Source: Woeseiaceae bacterium (GTDB taxonomy: Bacteria; Pseudomonadota; Gammaproteobacteria; Steroidobacterales; Woeseiaceae). From it: a stretch of DNA of 64,000 bases. The notes below the pieces were generated by a model. The model was not told the origin of the DNA. It did not search any database and saw nothing but the letters and a program-made list of their open reading frames with translations. The DNA lies in assembly GCA_028822065.1 (NCBI GenBank), contig JAPKEL010000005.1:1-64000 (forward strand), given 5' to 3'. Positions 45,260-54,295 of the stretch are shown here, in pieces. Each line of letters opens with the position of its first letter. Within the stretch, counting starts at the first letter, position 1. The translations under genes were made by a program, and so were the position numbers.

Positions 45260-45616
45260 CTAGTTACGTAGAATCTTATAAATATCTTCAAGTTCAACAC
45301 GTAACTGTTTGATTATCTGTTGACTTTTTGTGATATCAGACTTTGATTCATCACCTGTAAGTCGCTGACGGGCACCACCGATCGTAAATCCTTCATCATA
45401 CAATAAGGCTCTTATCTGCCTGATGATAATCACATCTTTTCTTTGGTAATATCTTCTGTTTCCTCGGCGTTTTACTGGCTTTAATTGTGGGAATTCCTGC
45501 TCCCAGTATCTTAAAACATGAGCCTTAACTCCACATAATCTACTTGCCTCACCGATCGTAAAGTATCTCTTACCAGGAATTGGAGGTAACTCGTTATTAT
45601 TCGCCGGTTCCAACAT
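45260..45616 (-). CDS. MerR-family DNA-binding protein beside ihfA
   Basis: Small regulator of 118 aa with the MerR winged-helix domain: [40 protein letters not shown] and [17 protein letters not shown], followed by a short coiled tail for dimerisation. There is no effector domain or metal-binding cysteine set. A gene of this kind directly after ihfA is a widely conserved gammaproteobacterial arrangement, but its target is not known. It overlaps the ihfA end by 20 bases. Confidence 0.88.
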   Translation of the reverse strand: MLEPANNNELPPIPGKRYFTIGEASRLCGVKAHVLRYWEQEFPQLKPVKRRGNRRYYQRKDVIIIRQIRALLYDEGFTIGGARQRLTGDESKSDITKSQQIIKQLRVELEDIYKILRN

Positions 45617-45896
45617 ATCCCTCTACTTTATTTTTCAATTTCTGACCTGGTTTAAAAGTCACCACTCTGCGGGCTGAGATAGGAATATTTTCACCGGTTT
45701 TTGGATTTCTTCCCGGTCTCTGCTTCTTATCACGAAGATCAAAGTTACCAAAACCAGATAGCTTCACCTCATTTCCATTAGCCAGCGCAGATTTTAACTC
45801 ATCAAAATAAAGCTCAACAAGTTCACGTGCCTCTCTCTTATTAAGTCCTAATTCGTTATATAACGATTCTGCTATGTCTGCTTTTGTTAATGCCAT
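45597..45896 (-). CDS. ihfA: Integration host factor alpha subunit
   Basis: DNA-bending HU/IHF-family protein that pairs with IhfB to bend specific sites by about 160 degrees. The sequence has [20 protein letters not shown], then [13 protein letters not shown] and the beta-arm [18 protein letters not shown] with the intercalating proline. At 99 aa it matches E. coli IhfA. It follows pheT, as in E. coli. The partner ihfB lies at 59375-59677. Confidence 0.95.
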   Translation of the reverse strand: MALTKADIAESLYNELGLNKREARELVELYFDELKSALANGNEVKLSGFGNFDLRDKKQRPGRNPKTGENIPISARRVVTFKPGQKLKNKVEGYVGTGE

Positions 45897-45902
45897 TGAT
45901 GA

Positions 45903-48281
45903 TTATTCTCTTAATTTAGCGGAAAATTTCTTTTCAAGTGAGATTATTACTTTTGAAATAATATCATCTGCAACTTGATCTGTAAGCGTGCGGGATTTTT
46001 CCTGTAAAATCAAGCCTAAAGCGATACTTTTTAGTCCTTCTTCTATGTTATTTCCCTCAAAAATATCAAATACCTTTACTGATTGGATAATCTCAGGCTC
46101 TATAAGCTTAATTGATTTAATTATATCTGACGCTTTGATGTCTTTTTCAACAATAACCGAAATATCCCTTCTTATTAGTGGGTACTTCGAGATAGGTTTA
46201 ACATTCAGTAAGATAGATGGAAATGCTTTTACGATTTCTAGTTTAAATAGATAAACATCACGTTTAATAGAAAATCTCTTTCCCAAAGTTGGATGCAGCT
46301 TCCCTACAGAGCCAATTTGCTTTCCATTAAGAAGTAATTTAGCAGACTGCCCTTGTTGCAGAGCGATATTATCATCCGGCACAAATTCATATTCCATTTC
46401 ACTTGAGCTAATCATTAAAAGTGATTCTAGATCACCTTTTATATCAAAGAAATCAACATTTTTAGACTTTTTTGACCAATGTTTGTCTCTTGATGGACCC
46501 GTTATCAGACCCGCAACTTGCTCAATCTCATTGTGACTATGATTAGTTTCTTCGAATACCTTACCAATCTCAAATAACCTTACACGATCAATTTGACGGG
46601 CAATATTCCTTGATGCTGCATTCAACAACCCTGGCCAAATCGACCCTCGCATAGTAGACATTTCACTTGATAATGGATTTGATAACCTCAATTTTGATTG
46701 CTTGCCAGTAATAAGTGTATTAATACTGTCATCAATAAAACTATAAGTAATTACTTCTTGATATTCTTTTGAGCACAAATGATTCGCAATTTTTTCAATA
46801 TTTGCTAAACCGCTATCTAGTGGAAATAAGGATCGCGATGATACTTCGGTATGTTCAGGAATTTTATCAAATCCATATATTCGGGCTATTTCTTCGATTA
46901 GATCATCCTCTATCTCTAGGTCAAAACGATATGATGGAACCTCTACTACCCAACTATCTTTATTTTCTCGTATTTTTAAATGCAATCGTTTTAGAATTTC
47001 AGACACTTCCTGATAATGAATTTCATGGCCCAATATTCTTTCAAGGCGTCGAGCTGTTAATTTTATAGTACTTCCCTTTGGAAGATGATCTTCATTCTTA
47101 ATATCAGTAATTTTGCCAGCATCGCCTCCGCATATTAATAGAAGTAATTCACAAGCGCGATTTATGGCTATTTTTTGAATCTCTGGGTCAACTCCTCTTT
47201 CAAATCTAAGGGAAGCATCGGTATGCATACCATAGCGACGTGCAACACCAGCCATAAATTTAGGCGGCCAATAAGCAGCTTCAAATAAAACAGACGATGT
47301 CTTTGATGAAACGGCTGTGGATAAACCGCCCATAATACCTGCCATACCAATTGGACCTGAATCATCAGTAATAACAATGGTATTTTTTTTAAGCTCAACC
47401 TTTGTTTCATCGAGCAACACCAACTGCTCATCCTCATTTGCAAATCTTGGGATGATTGTTCCATTTATTTTCGATAGGTCATAAGCATGAAGCGGTTGGC
47501 CTAATTCAATCATTACGAAATTAGTGACATCTACGACTGGATTAATTGACCTGATTCCCGATTTCCTGAGTTTCTCAGTCATCCAAATTGGAGTCGTTGA
47601 TTCATTATTTATATTGACTATTGCTTGCGCTGAAAATCTCGGGCATAGATCAGGAAAAGCAGTTTTTATAGACTGCTCAACCGTTGCGGTTATATTATTT
47701 TTAATATTAAATTTGTACTTAATATCTTGACTTGAAGTAGCAGCCAAATCTCTCGCTACACCTAAAACAGAAAAACAATCACCTCGATTTGGTGTTAAAT
47801 CTATGTCAATAACATGATCAGGTAAATTAAGATAACTAAGTAGGCTTGAGCCGATTTTAGCTTCTTGCGGTAATTCCATAATGCCATCTGAATCCAAACC
47901 CAAACTCACCTCCGAAGCAGAACAGAGCATACCAAAAGACTCGATGCCGCGAATTTCAGATTTTTCAAGTTTTAGGCCATTAGGCAGCATTTTACCAGGT
48001 AAAGCTAATATGGATTTCATACCCTGTTTTACATTAGGTGCTCCACAAACAATACTAATTCTATTTTTACCATCAGTTGTTACTTGGCATAAGCTCAATC
48101 GATCGGCATTAGGATGTTTTTCATAAGAGACAATCTGGGCAATTAAAATACCTTCCAACCCGCCACCATCAATCTCAAATGAATCTACCTCATGCCCTAT
48201 CATGGTGAGTTTTGCTGAAAGCTCCTCTGATGATAAATCAATATCAATGATTTCTCTTAACCACGATTCAGAAAATTTCAT
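45903..48281 (-). CDS. pheT: Phenylalanyl-tRNA synthetase beta subunit
   Basis: Beta chain of the heterotetrameric enzyme that charges tRNA-Phe. The N-terminal EMAP-type tRNA-binding domain has ILIAQIVSYEKHPNADRLSLC; the B3/B4 editing region has HAYDLSKINGTI; B5 follows, then the catalytic-like core with YRFDLEIEDDLIEEIARIYG; the C-terminal FDX-ACB domain contains YPLIRRDISVIVEKDIKASD. At 792 aa it is full length (795 in E. coli). It follows pheS by 16 bases and precedes ihfA by 6. Confidence 0.97.
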   Translation of the reverse strand: MKFSESWLREIIDIDLSSEELSAKLTMIGHEVDSFEIDGGGLEGILIAQIVSYEKHPNADRLSLCQVTTDGKNRISIVCGAPNVKQGMKSILALPGKMLPNGLKLEKSEIRGIESFGMLCSASEVSLGLDSDGIMELPQEAKIGSSLLSYLNLPDHVIDIDLTPNRGDCFSVLGVARDLAATSSQDIKYKFNIKNNITATVEQSIKTAFPDLCPRFSAQAIVNINNESTTPIWMTEKLRKSGIRSINPVVDVTNFVMIELGQPLHAYDLSKINGTIIPRFANEDEQLVLLDETKVELKKNTIVITDDSGPIGMAGIMGGLSTAVSSKTSSVLFEAAYWPPKFMAGVARRYGMHTDASLRFERGVDPEIQKIAINRACELLLLICGGDAGKITDIKNEDHLPKGSTIKLTARRLERILGHEIHYQEVSEILKRLHLKIRENKDSWVVEVPSYRFDLEIEDDLIEEIARIYGFDKIPEHTEVSSRSLFPLDSGLANIEKIANHLCSKEYQEVITYSFIDDSINTLITGKQSKLRLSNPLSSEMSTMRGSIWPGLLNAASRNIARQIDRVRLFEIGKVFEETNHSHNEIEQVAGLITGPSRDKHWSKKSKNVDFFDIKGDLESLLMISSSEMEYEFVPDDNIALQQGQSAKLLLNGKQIGSVGKLHPTLGKRFSIKRDVYLFKLEIVKAFPSILLNVKPISKYPLIRRDISVIVEKDIKASDIIKSIKLIEPEIIQSVKVFDIFEGNNIEEGLKSIALGLILQEKSRTLTDQVADDIISKVIISLEKKFSAKLRE

Positions 48282-48297
48282 CTACCTATACCAATAC

Positions 48298-49281
48298 TTA
48301 GTTAAACTGTCGCAAGAATGATAAATCATTCTCAAAGAATACTCTCAAATCGTCAACTTGATAACGAAGCATTGCTAATCTTTCGATTCCCATGCCAAAC
48401 GCATAGCCGCTATATAATTCAGGGTCTACTCCAGCATTTATCAAGACATTAGGATGTACCATCCCACAACCAAGAATCTCTAACCATTTACCTTCCCCCC
48501 AATGAATATCTACTTCTGCAGAGGGTTCTGTAAATGGAAAATACGATGGCCTGAAACGTAACTCGACATCCTTATTAAAAAAACAAGCTACGAACTCATG
48601 AAGCACGGCTTTGAGATTCGCAAAACTTACATTTTTATCTATGACCAGACCTTCTACCTGATGAAACATTGGTGTATGCGTTTGATCTGAGTCACATCTG
48701 TAAACTCGTCCAGGAGCAATAATTCTTATCGGCGCTCCTTGCGCTAGTAATGATCGAATCTGAACCGGTGAAGTGTGTGTTCTGAGTAATTTTCCATTAT
48801 CCAAATAGAATGTATCATGCATAGCCCTAGCAGGATGATTATCCGGAATATTCAATGCGGAAAAATTATGATAATCATCTTCAATTTCAGGTCCAGATTT
48901 AACCTCAAAACCTGCGTTCTGGAATATCTCTTCTATCCTCAATCTAGTTAATGAAATAGGATGACGACCCCCTCTAGAAGAGGCATAACCGTCTAATGTT
49001 ACATCAATTGAGTTTTTCTTTAGATTTTCTTCTAGCGCGTTTGCTTCAAGCTCGGTTTTACGTAATGAAACAGTTTTCATAAAAACTGATTTGGCTTTAT
49101 TTATCTCTTCGCCAACAACCGGCCGTTTCTCTACAGGCAGGTCACCTAATAATTTCAGACTTGTAGTAAACTTACCTTTCTTGCCAACATACCTAACTCT
49201 AACTGCGTCAAGACTATTTAAATCAGGTGCTTTATCTACTTCCTGTAATGATATTTTTAATATTTCTGATATTTTCTTCAT
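48298..49281 (-). CDS. pheS: Phenylalanyl-tRNA synthetase alpha subunit
   Basis: Catalytic class II subunit. Motif 2 appears in [20 protein letters not shown] and HQVEGLVID, motif 3 in [27 protein letters not shown] is part of the phenylalanine pocket. An N-terminal coiled coil, including [13 protein letters not shown], binds tRNA. The ATG at 49281 gives 327 aa, equal to E. coli; a TTG four codons earlier is less likely. The rplT-pheS spacer of about 60 bases has no Phe-rich leader peptide or terminator, so the pheM attenuation of E. coli is not seen. Confidence 0.96.
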   Translation of the reverse strand: MKKISEILKISLQEVDKAPDLNSLDAVRVRYVGKKGKFTTSLKLLGDLPVEKRPVVGEEINKAKSVFMKTVSLRKTELEANALEENLKKNSIDVTLDGYASSRGGRHPISLTRLRIEEIFQNAGFEVKSGPEIEDDYHNFSALNIPDNHPARAMHDTFYLDNGKLLRTHTSPVQIRSLLAQGAPIRIIAPGRVYRCDSDQTHTPMFHQVEGLVIDKNVSFANLKAVLHEFVACFFNKDVELRFRPSYFPFTEPSAEVDIHWGEGKWLEILGCGMVHPNVLINAGVDPELYSGYAFGMGIERLAMLRYQVDDLRVFFENDLSFLRQFN

Positions 49282-49340
49282 TGGATATATCAAGATATAA
49301 CATTAATCGTTAACCATAGTGTAATGAAAGCATGCTTTAA

Positions 49341-49703
49341 TCAAGTATCCGTAAGGGCAGATTTTGCTTGGTTTGCAATGGACTCAAATGCCGCTGGGTC
49401 ATGTACCGCAATATCTGCAAGTACTTTTCTATCGACGATGATCTCAGCTTTATTTAGACCATTTATTAAGCGACTATAAGATAAACCATGTAATCTTGAA
49501 GCTGCATTAATCCTCGCAATCCATAGCGCTCTGAATTGACGTTTTCTCTGACGCCTATCCCTATAAGCATACTGGCCTGCTTTGATTACCGCTTGTTTTG
49601 CCGTTTTAAATAACTTGCTACGAGCCCCATAATAGCCTTTTGCTTTACCGAGGATCTTCTTGTGTCTAGCTTTCGCTGTAACACCACTTTTAACTCTTGC
49701 CAT
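49341..49703 (-). CDS. rplT: 50S ribosomal protein L20
   Basis: Assembly protein of the large subunit that binds 23S rRNA. The long basic N-terminal helix is clear ([20 protein letters not shown]), followed by [20 protein letters not shown] and the C-terminal globular domain [16 protein letters not shown]. At 120 aa it is standard. In E. coli L20 also represses rpmI-rplT translation by binding its own leader. It follows rpmI by 14 bases. Confidence 0.98.
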   Translation of the reverse strand: MARVKSGVTAKARHKKILGKAKGYYGARSKLFKTAKQAVIKAGQYAYRDRRQRKRQFRALWIARINAASRLHGLSYSRLINGLNKAEIIVDRKVLADIAVHDPAAFESIANQAKSALTDT

Positions 49704-49717
49704 TATCCTATCCCCTA

Positions 49718-49915
49718 TTAACTATATGGAAGCATGCGACGCACGCTCTTTACATCAGAAGCAGCCACTTGAAGCGTCAAGCCTAATTGACGCTTTCTCT
49801 TTGACTTCTTCTTTGTAAGGATATGATTTAGATGCGATTGCGCGCGTTTAAAGCCACCCTTCCCAGTTCTACGAAACCTTTTTGCGGCGCCTCGATTGGT
49901 TTTCATTTTGGACAT
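49718..49915 (-). CDS. rpmI: 50S ribosomal protein L35
   Basis: Small basic large-subunit protein of 65 aa, with the conserved [18 protein letters not shown] and [17 protein letters not shown]. It begins 99 bases after infC, and this spacer contains two hairpins that may be an L20 operator. TATAAGGAAAATATAATG gives its ribosome site. Confidence 0.97.
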   Translation of the reverse strand: MSKMKTNRGAAKRFRRTGKGGFKRAQSHLNHILTKKKSKRKRQLGLTLQVAASDVKSVRRMLPYS

Positions 49916-49942
49916 TATATTTTCCTTATATTAAGCCTGATA

Positions 49943-50009
49943 CATGATATCAATTACTTGAATCATGATAGGCGGGTATTGGTATAACTTTTTTAATAAA
50001 GATTATACC
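49943..50009 (-). promoter_or_regulatory. Two stem-loops in the infC-rpmI spacer
   Basis: On the minus strand GGTATAA and TTATACC (50009-50003 with 49987-49981) close one hairpin directly after the infC stop. CATGATTCAA and TTGA-T-ATCATG (49967-49943) form a second, with one bulged T. Neither is followed by a T-run, so they are not terminators. In E. coli, ribosomal protein L20 binds structured RNA in this position to control rpmI and rplT. The same role here is inferred from position only. Confidence 0.45.
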
Positions 50010-50014
50010 GTTAC

Positions 50015-50533
50015 TCACTTTTTCTTTGGACCGAGAATCATCACCATTTGCCTACCCTCTAATAAGGGGGTTTGCTCTACTGACCCATAATCTTCCAAAT
50101 CTTTTTTTACTCTTTCAATCAATTGTACACCTAAATCTTGGTGCACCATTTCTCTACCTCTATATCGCAAGGTAACTTTAACTTTGTCACCATGCTCAAG
50201 AAATTCCTTTAACTTCCGCAACTTAATCTGATAATCACCATCATCTGTGGTGGGACGAAACTTTATTTCTTTAACTTGCGTTCGCTTTGTTTTTCTTTTT
50301 GTATTTTGACCTTTTTTATTTATCTCAAACAGATATTTACCAAAATCCATTATTCTGCATACTGGTGGAGCGGCATTCGGTGATACTTCAACCAAATCAA
50401 GCCCTTCATCTCGCGCTATTTGAATTGCTAGATCTAATGCCATTACACCGGCTTGTTCTCCGGCAGAATCAATTACTCTAACCTCGGCAGCTGTTAATTC
50501 TTCATTTCGTCTAATTCGCTTTGTTGCTGCGAT
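50015..50533 (-). CDS. infC: Translation initiation factor IF-3 with an ATC start codon
   Basis: Binds the 30S subunit, prevents premature subunit joining and checks the start codon. NPNA-type motif LVEVSPNAAPPVCRIMDFGKYLFE and KEIKFRPTTDDGDYQIKLRKLKEFL are IF-3 signatures. The first ATG (50443) lies inside the conserved N-domain. The frame is open upstream and encodes RIRRNEELTAAEVRVIDSAG, which matches the IF-3 N-terminus. The ATC at 50533 has AGGAGT upstream at normal spacing and gives 172 aa. Infrequent AUU/AUA/AUC starts are a known IF-3 autoregulation device. thrS, usually upstream, is replaced by tRNA-Val. Confidence 0.92.
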   Translation of the reverse strand: MAATKRIRRNEELTAAEVRVIDSAGEQAGVMALDLAIQIARDEGLDLVEVSPNAAPPVCRIMDFGKYLFEINKKGQNTKRKTKRTQVKEIKFRPTTDDGDYQIKLRKLKEFLEHGDKVKVTLRYRGREMVHQDLGVQLIERVKKDLEDYGSVEQTPLLEGRQMVMILGPKKK

Positions 50534-50652
50534 ACTCCATACTCCTAGTATTTATTAATTTAAACTATATCGTTATTTATTAAAGGATATGAATTCTATA
50601 TTCGAGCGCACCTAGAAACAAGGATTAATCGATTATATTTATATTTAATTAA

Positions 50653-50727
50653 TGGTGGGCGATGGTGGTCTCGAACCACCGACCTCCACGATGTCAACGT
50701 GGCGCTCTACCCCTGAGCTAATCGCCC
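50653..50727 (-). tRNA. tRNA-Val (anticodon GAC)
   Basis: The minus strand gives a 75-base cloverleaf with encoded CCA. The acceptor stem GGGCGAT pairs fully with ATCGCCC; the D arm is GCTCAGGGGTAGAGC; the anticodon loop TTGACAT in the stem CCACG/CGTGG gives GAC; the T arm is GGTGGTTCGAGACCACC. It stands between uvrB and infC, in the place where thrS is found in many relatives. Confidence 0.97.
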
Positions 50728-50810
50728 TGCTATCAATCAAACACTTTAATCATTAATTTCTCTCGATAGATTCAATATTATCAATCGTCTTAACATTTAT
50801 AACTGTTCAG

Positions 50811-52853
50811 TTAACTATTCAAACCTAAAGCTCCGTCACGTAATCTTGAAATCTCATCCCTTAGTCTAGCAGCATCTTCAAACTCTAAATTACGAGCATG
50901 CTCCAGCATAGTATTTTCTAATTCATCGGCTTGTTTTAATAATTCAGCAGGTTTTAAGTTACTTTGAATAAACTTACTCTTATCATTTGGCCCTCGGCCA
51001 GGAACAGGATATGCACTTTCCATAATATCAGCAACTTTTTTAATTATGCTTTTTGGTGTTATATTATTTTTCTTATTATATTCAGTTTGGTGAGCTCGTC
51101 GACGATCTGTTTCATCAATTGCTCTTTGCATTGAGCCAGTAATTTTATCGCCATAAAGTATCGCTTTCCCCTCAATATTTCTTGCCGCCCTTCCGATCGT
51201 CTGAATTAAAGACCTATCGGACCTCAAAAAACCTTCTTTATCGGCATCTAGTATTGCAACTAAAGATACTTCTGGCATATCTAAACCTTCTCTCAGCAGG
51301 TTAATACCAACTAATACATCAAAAACACCTAACCTTAAATCACGAATTATCTCTGTTCTCTCAATTGTCCCTATATCAGAATGAAGGTACCGAACTCTAA
51401 CTCCATGCTCATCAAGGTAATCTGTCAAATCTTCTGACATTCTCTTTGTGAGAGTTGTAATAAGAACACGATCACCATTTTTTACTCTATTACCAATCTC
51501 TGATAAAACATCTTCGACTTGATTTTGAGCTTTCCTTACCTCGATGATCGGATCAACTAATCCTGTTGGTCTTACCAATTGCTCAACAACCTTATCTGTA
51601 TTCTCACCCTCATATTTACCTGGTGTTGCTGAAACGAAAATTGTTGCAGGAACCATTTTTTCAAATTCATCAAAACGTAATGGCCTATTATCAAGTGCCG
51701 ATAAAAGCCTAAATCCATATTCTACGAGTGTTTGCTTTCGCGACCTATCACCCTTATACATCCCACCCAACTGAGGTATTGTGACATGACTTTCATCAAT
51801 AATAAGGAGAGCATCATCAGGTGCGTAATCGAATAAACACGGGGGAGGCTCGCCTTCATTGCGACCCGAGAGATAACGTGAATAATTTTCTATCCCCTGA
51901 CAGTAGCCTAGCTCCCTTATCATCTCAATATCAAACAAAGTTCTTTGTTCCAGTCTTTGAGCTTCGAGTAATTTATTATTCCCCCTCAATTGTTCTAGGC
52001 GGGTTTTCAACTCTCTCTTTATATCATCAATGGCGTTCATTAATTTTTGACGTGGAGTGACATAGTGCGTCTTAGGAAAAACGGTAACTCTTGGAACAGA
52101 CCTACTTACCACACCAGTCAATGGATCAAAATATGAAATTCTCTCGATTTCGTCATCAAATAATTCAATTCTGACTGCTTCTCGCTCTGATTCAGCCGGA
52201 AATATATCAATTAATTCACCTCTTACGCGAAAACAACCTTGTGACAAGTCCACCTCATTCCTCTTGTACTGCATTTCAGCTAATTTTCGTAAAATCTTTC
52301 TTTGATTAATCCTTTCGTTCATTGAGAGATGCAGCACCATACTAAAATAAGCTTGAGGATCGCCTAATCCATAAATCGCTGAGACTGTCGCCACAATTAT
52401 GGTGTCAGTTCTCTCTATAAGCGATTTAGTAGCAGATAGCCGCATTTGCTCTATATGCTGATTAACCGAAGCATCTTTCTCTATAAAAGTATCTGAACTT
52501 GGAACATATGCTTCTGGTTGGTAATAATCGTAGTATGAAACGAAGTATTCTACGGAATTGTTTGGGAAAAATTCACGCATCTCCCCATAAAGTTGAGCGG
52601 CTAATGTTTTATTTGGAGCTAAAATTATTGCTGGTCTTTGGGTTAATTTAATTATATTTGCCACAGTAAATGTCTTACCTGAGCCCGTGACACCAAGAAG
52701 CGTTTGCTTTGATAAGCCATCATTCAAGCCTTCCACCAATGATGATATTGCTGCCCCTTGATCACCAGCTGGTTTATAATCTGATACGAGATTAAAATTA
52801 TCACGATTATCTGGATTTTTATCTTTTAGAAGATTTGTGGATTGTCGTACCAT
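50811..52853 (-). CDS. uvrB: Excinuclease ABC subunit B
   Basis: Damage-verification helicase of nucleotide excision repair. Walker A is [14 protein letters not shown]; the beta-hairpin region [21 protein letters not shown] (of which the core YDYYQPEAY is diagnostic) inserts between DNA strands; DESHVTIPQ is the Walker B region; [13 protein letters not shown] and QTIGRAARN are late helicase motifs. The C-terminal UVR domain [19 protein letters not shown] binds UvrC. At 680 aa the length is typical. It is divergent from the aminotransferase with only 30 bases between starts. Confidence 0.97.
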   Translation of the reverse strand: MVRQSTNLLKDKNPDNRDNFNLVSDYKPAGDQGAAISSLVEGLNDGLSKQTLLGVTGSGKTFTVANIIKLTQRPAIILAPNKTLAAQLYGEMREFFPNNSVEYFVSYYDYYQPEAYVPSSDTFIEKDASVNQHIEQMRLSATKSLIERTDTIIVATVSAIYGLGDPQAYFSMVLHLSMNERINQRKILRKLAEMQYKRNEVDLSQGCFRVRGELIDIFPAESEREAVRIELFDDEIERISYFDPLTGVVSRSVPRVTVFPKTHYVTPRQKLMNAIDDIKRELKTRLEQLRGNNKLLEAQRLEQRTLFDIEMIRELGYCQGIENYSRYLSGRNEGEPPPCLFDYAPDDALLIIDESHVTIPQLGGMYKGDRSRKQTLVEYGFRLLSALDNRPLRFDEFEKMVPATIFVSATPGKYEGENTDKVVEQLVRPTGLVDPIIEVRKAQNQVEDVLSEIGNRVKNGDRVLITTLTKRMSEDLTDYLDEHGVRVRYLHSDIGTIERTEIIRDLRLGVFDVLVGINLLREGLDMPEVSLVAILDADKEGFLRSDRSLIQTIGRAARNIEGKAILYGDKITGSMQRAIDETDRRRAHQTEYNKKNNITPKSIIKKVADIMESAYPVPGRGPNDKSKFIQSNLKPAELLKQADELENTMLEHARNLEFEDAARLRDEISRLRDGALGLNS

Positions 52854-52883
52854 ATTAGAATTTTACCAAAGGGAACTTATTAA

Positions 52884-54062
52884 ATGCCATTAGTTTCAGA
52901 AAGAATGAGTCGAGTCATGCCTTCAGCTACGAGCGCTGTCCTAAATCTGGCAGCACAATTAAGCGAAGAAGGAAAAGATATTATCAGCCTTGGTGCAGGA
53001 GAGCCAGACTTTGAAACTCCTTTACATATTAAAGATGCCGCCATAAAAGCAATCCATGACGGTTTCACAAAATACACAGCTATTGATGGATGCGCAGATT
53101 TAAAAAATGCTATCCAAGAAAAATTTCAACGTGACAACAATTTAAAATATTCTCATGATGAAATATTAGTCTCATCTGGCGCAAAACAAACTTTATTTAA
53201 CCTTTGTATTGGACTTCTAAGTAAGGATGATGAAGCAATTATTCCGAGTCCTTATTGGGTATCATACCCAGATATGGTTCGAGTAGCAGACGGTAAACCA
53301 ATAATAATAAAAACCGGCATTGAAGATGACTTTAAAATCACCTCCGAACAACTCAAGCAAAATATAACAAAAAAAACAAAATTAATTTTTTTGAATAGCC
53401 CATCTAATCCAACAGGTAGTTGTTATTCCAAAGATGAATTAATTGAACTATCAAAAGTACTAATTAATTATCCGAAAATAATAATTGCGGTCGATGATAT
53501 TTATGAAAAGATTTATTGGGGTAAAACACCATTTTATAGTTTGGCAACGGTAGCACCAGAACTAAAAAATCAAATAGTAACTATTAATGGTGTTTCAAAA
53601 TGCTACGCGATGACTGGCTGGAGGATCGGCTATGCAGGAGGACCAAAAGAAATAATTCGTGCAATGAAAACAATCCAAAGCCAATCTACTGGTAATCCAT
53701 GCAGTATCTCTCAGATTGCTGCAATTGCAGCATTAAATGGTGATCAATCATGCATACAAGAAATGAATGTTGCTTATCAAGATCGAAATAACTTTCTAGT
53801 AGAAGCGTTAAATACCATCCCAGGTTTTGAGTGTAAAAAAGCTGATGGTGCATTTTATGCTTTCCCAAAGGCAATCGATGCAATCATTCAAAAAGGATTA
53901 AGAGATGACGTTGCATTGGTTGGCTTAATTCTCAAAGAAACTGGTGTCGCGATGGTTCCAGGCACTCCTTTTGGTGCGCCTGGCTACATAAGACTCTCAT
54001 TTGCCTGTTCTAAAGAGGATCTAATAGAAGCAATAGATCGTATTAAAAGAATACTAATCTAG
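52884..54062 (+). CDS. aspC: Class I aminotransferase, aspartate aminotransferase type Ib
   Basis: PLP enzyme that most likely transfers amino groups between aspartate and 2-oxoglutarate, possibly also prephenate. Conserved blocks are IISLGAGEPDFETP, VSSGAKQTLFNL, LNSPSNPTGSCYS and the Schiff-base lysine in VNGVSKCYAMTGWRIGY-like sequence (read here as INGVSKCYAMTGWR). PGTPFGAPGYIRLSFACS is the C-terminal substrate loop with the carboxylate-binding arginine. At 392 aa it is of subgroup I-beta. AAGGGA precedes the ATG. It is a single gene between divergent uvrB and tRNA-Asn. Confidence 0.9.
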   Translation: MPLVSERMSRVMPSATSAVLNLAAQLSEEGKDIISLGAGEPDFETPLHIKDAAIKAIHDGFTKYTAIDGCADLKNAIQEKFQRDNNLKYSHDEILVSSGAKQTLFNLCIGLLSKDDEAIIPSPYWVSYPDMVRVADGKPIIIKTGIEDDFKITSEQLKQNITKKTKLIFLNSPSNPTGSCYSKDELIELSKVLINYPKIIIAVDDIYEKIYWGKTPFYSLATVAPELKNQIVTINGVSKCYAMTGWRIGYAGGPKEIIRAMKTIQSQSTGNPCSISQIAAIAALNGDQSCIQEMNVAYQDRNNFLVEALNTIPGFECKKADGAFYAFPKAIDAIIQKGLRDDVALVGLILKETGVAMVPGTPFGAPGYIRLSFACSKEDLIEAIDRIKRILI

Positions 54063-54100
54063 TATATAAAGTTATTACTAAAACATTTTATGACGAATAC

Positions 54101-54129
54101 TTGACTTGAGAGAGTGGCTGAATCAGAAT
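54101..54129 (+). promoter_or_regulatory. Candidate tRNA-Asn promoter
   Basis: TTGACT (54101-54106) and CAGAAT (54124-54129) are 17 bases apart, matching the -35 in five and the -10 in four of six positions. Initiation near 54136 would give a 19-base leader before the mature tRNA. Confidence 0.45.
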
Positions 54130-54154
54130 CCTGATCCTGTCTTATTTATTTTGA

Positions 54155-54230
54155 TCCCCGGTAGCTCAGTTGGTAGAGCGGTTGACTGTTAATCAACTTG
54201 TCGCTGGTTCGAGTCCGGCCCGGGGAGCCA
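54155..54230 (+). tRNA. tRNA-Asn (anticodon GTT)
   Basis: A 76-base cloverleaf with encoded CCA: acceptor stem TCCCCGG with CCGGGGA, D arm GCTCAGTTGGTAGAGC, anticodon loop CTGTTAA in the stem GTTGA/TCAAC giving GTT, and T arm with GGTTCGAGTCC. A run of six T follows directly after the CCA end. Confidence 0.97.
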
Positions 54231-54295
54231 TTTTTTACTTTTATTTTAATCAACTAAAGTTCCAATAAACAGCTCCTTATCTAGAAGTTATTTCA

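Noticed and set aside
49282-49340. Search for a pheM-type leader peptide and attenuator before pheS
   Set aside because: The spacer is about 60 bases, with no Phe codon run and no stem followed by T; only a self-complementary AAAGCATGCTTT is present.
54106-54150. Possible tRNA-like start (GAGAGAGTGGCTGAATC) upstream of tRNA-Asn
   Set aside because: It resembles the 5' end of a class II tRNA but has no matching acceptor 3' strand, D arm or anticodon stem; only a five-pair hairpin follows.
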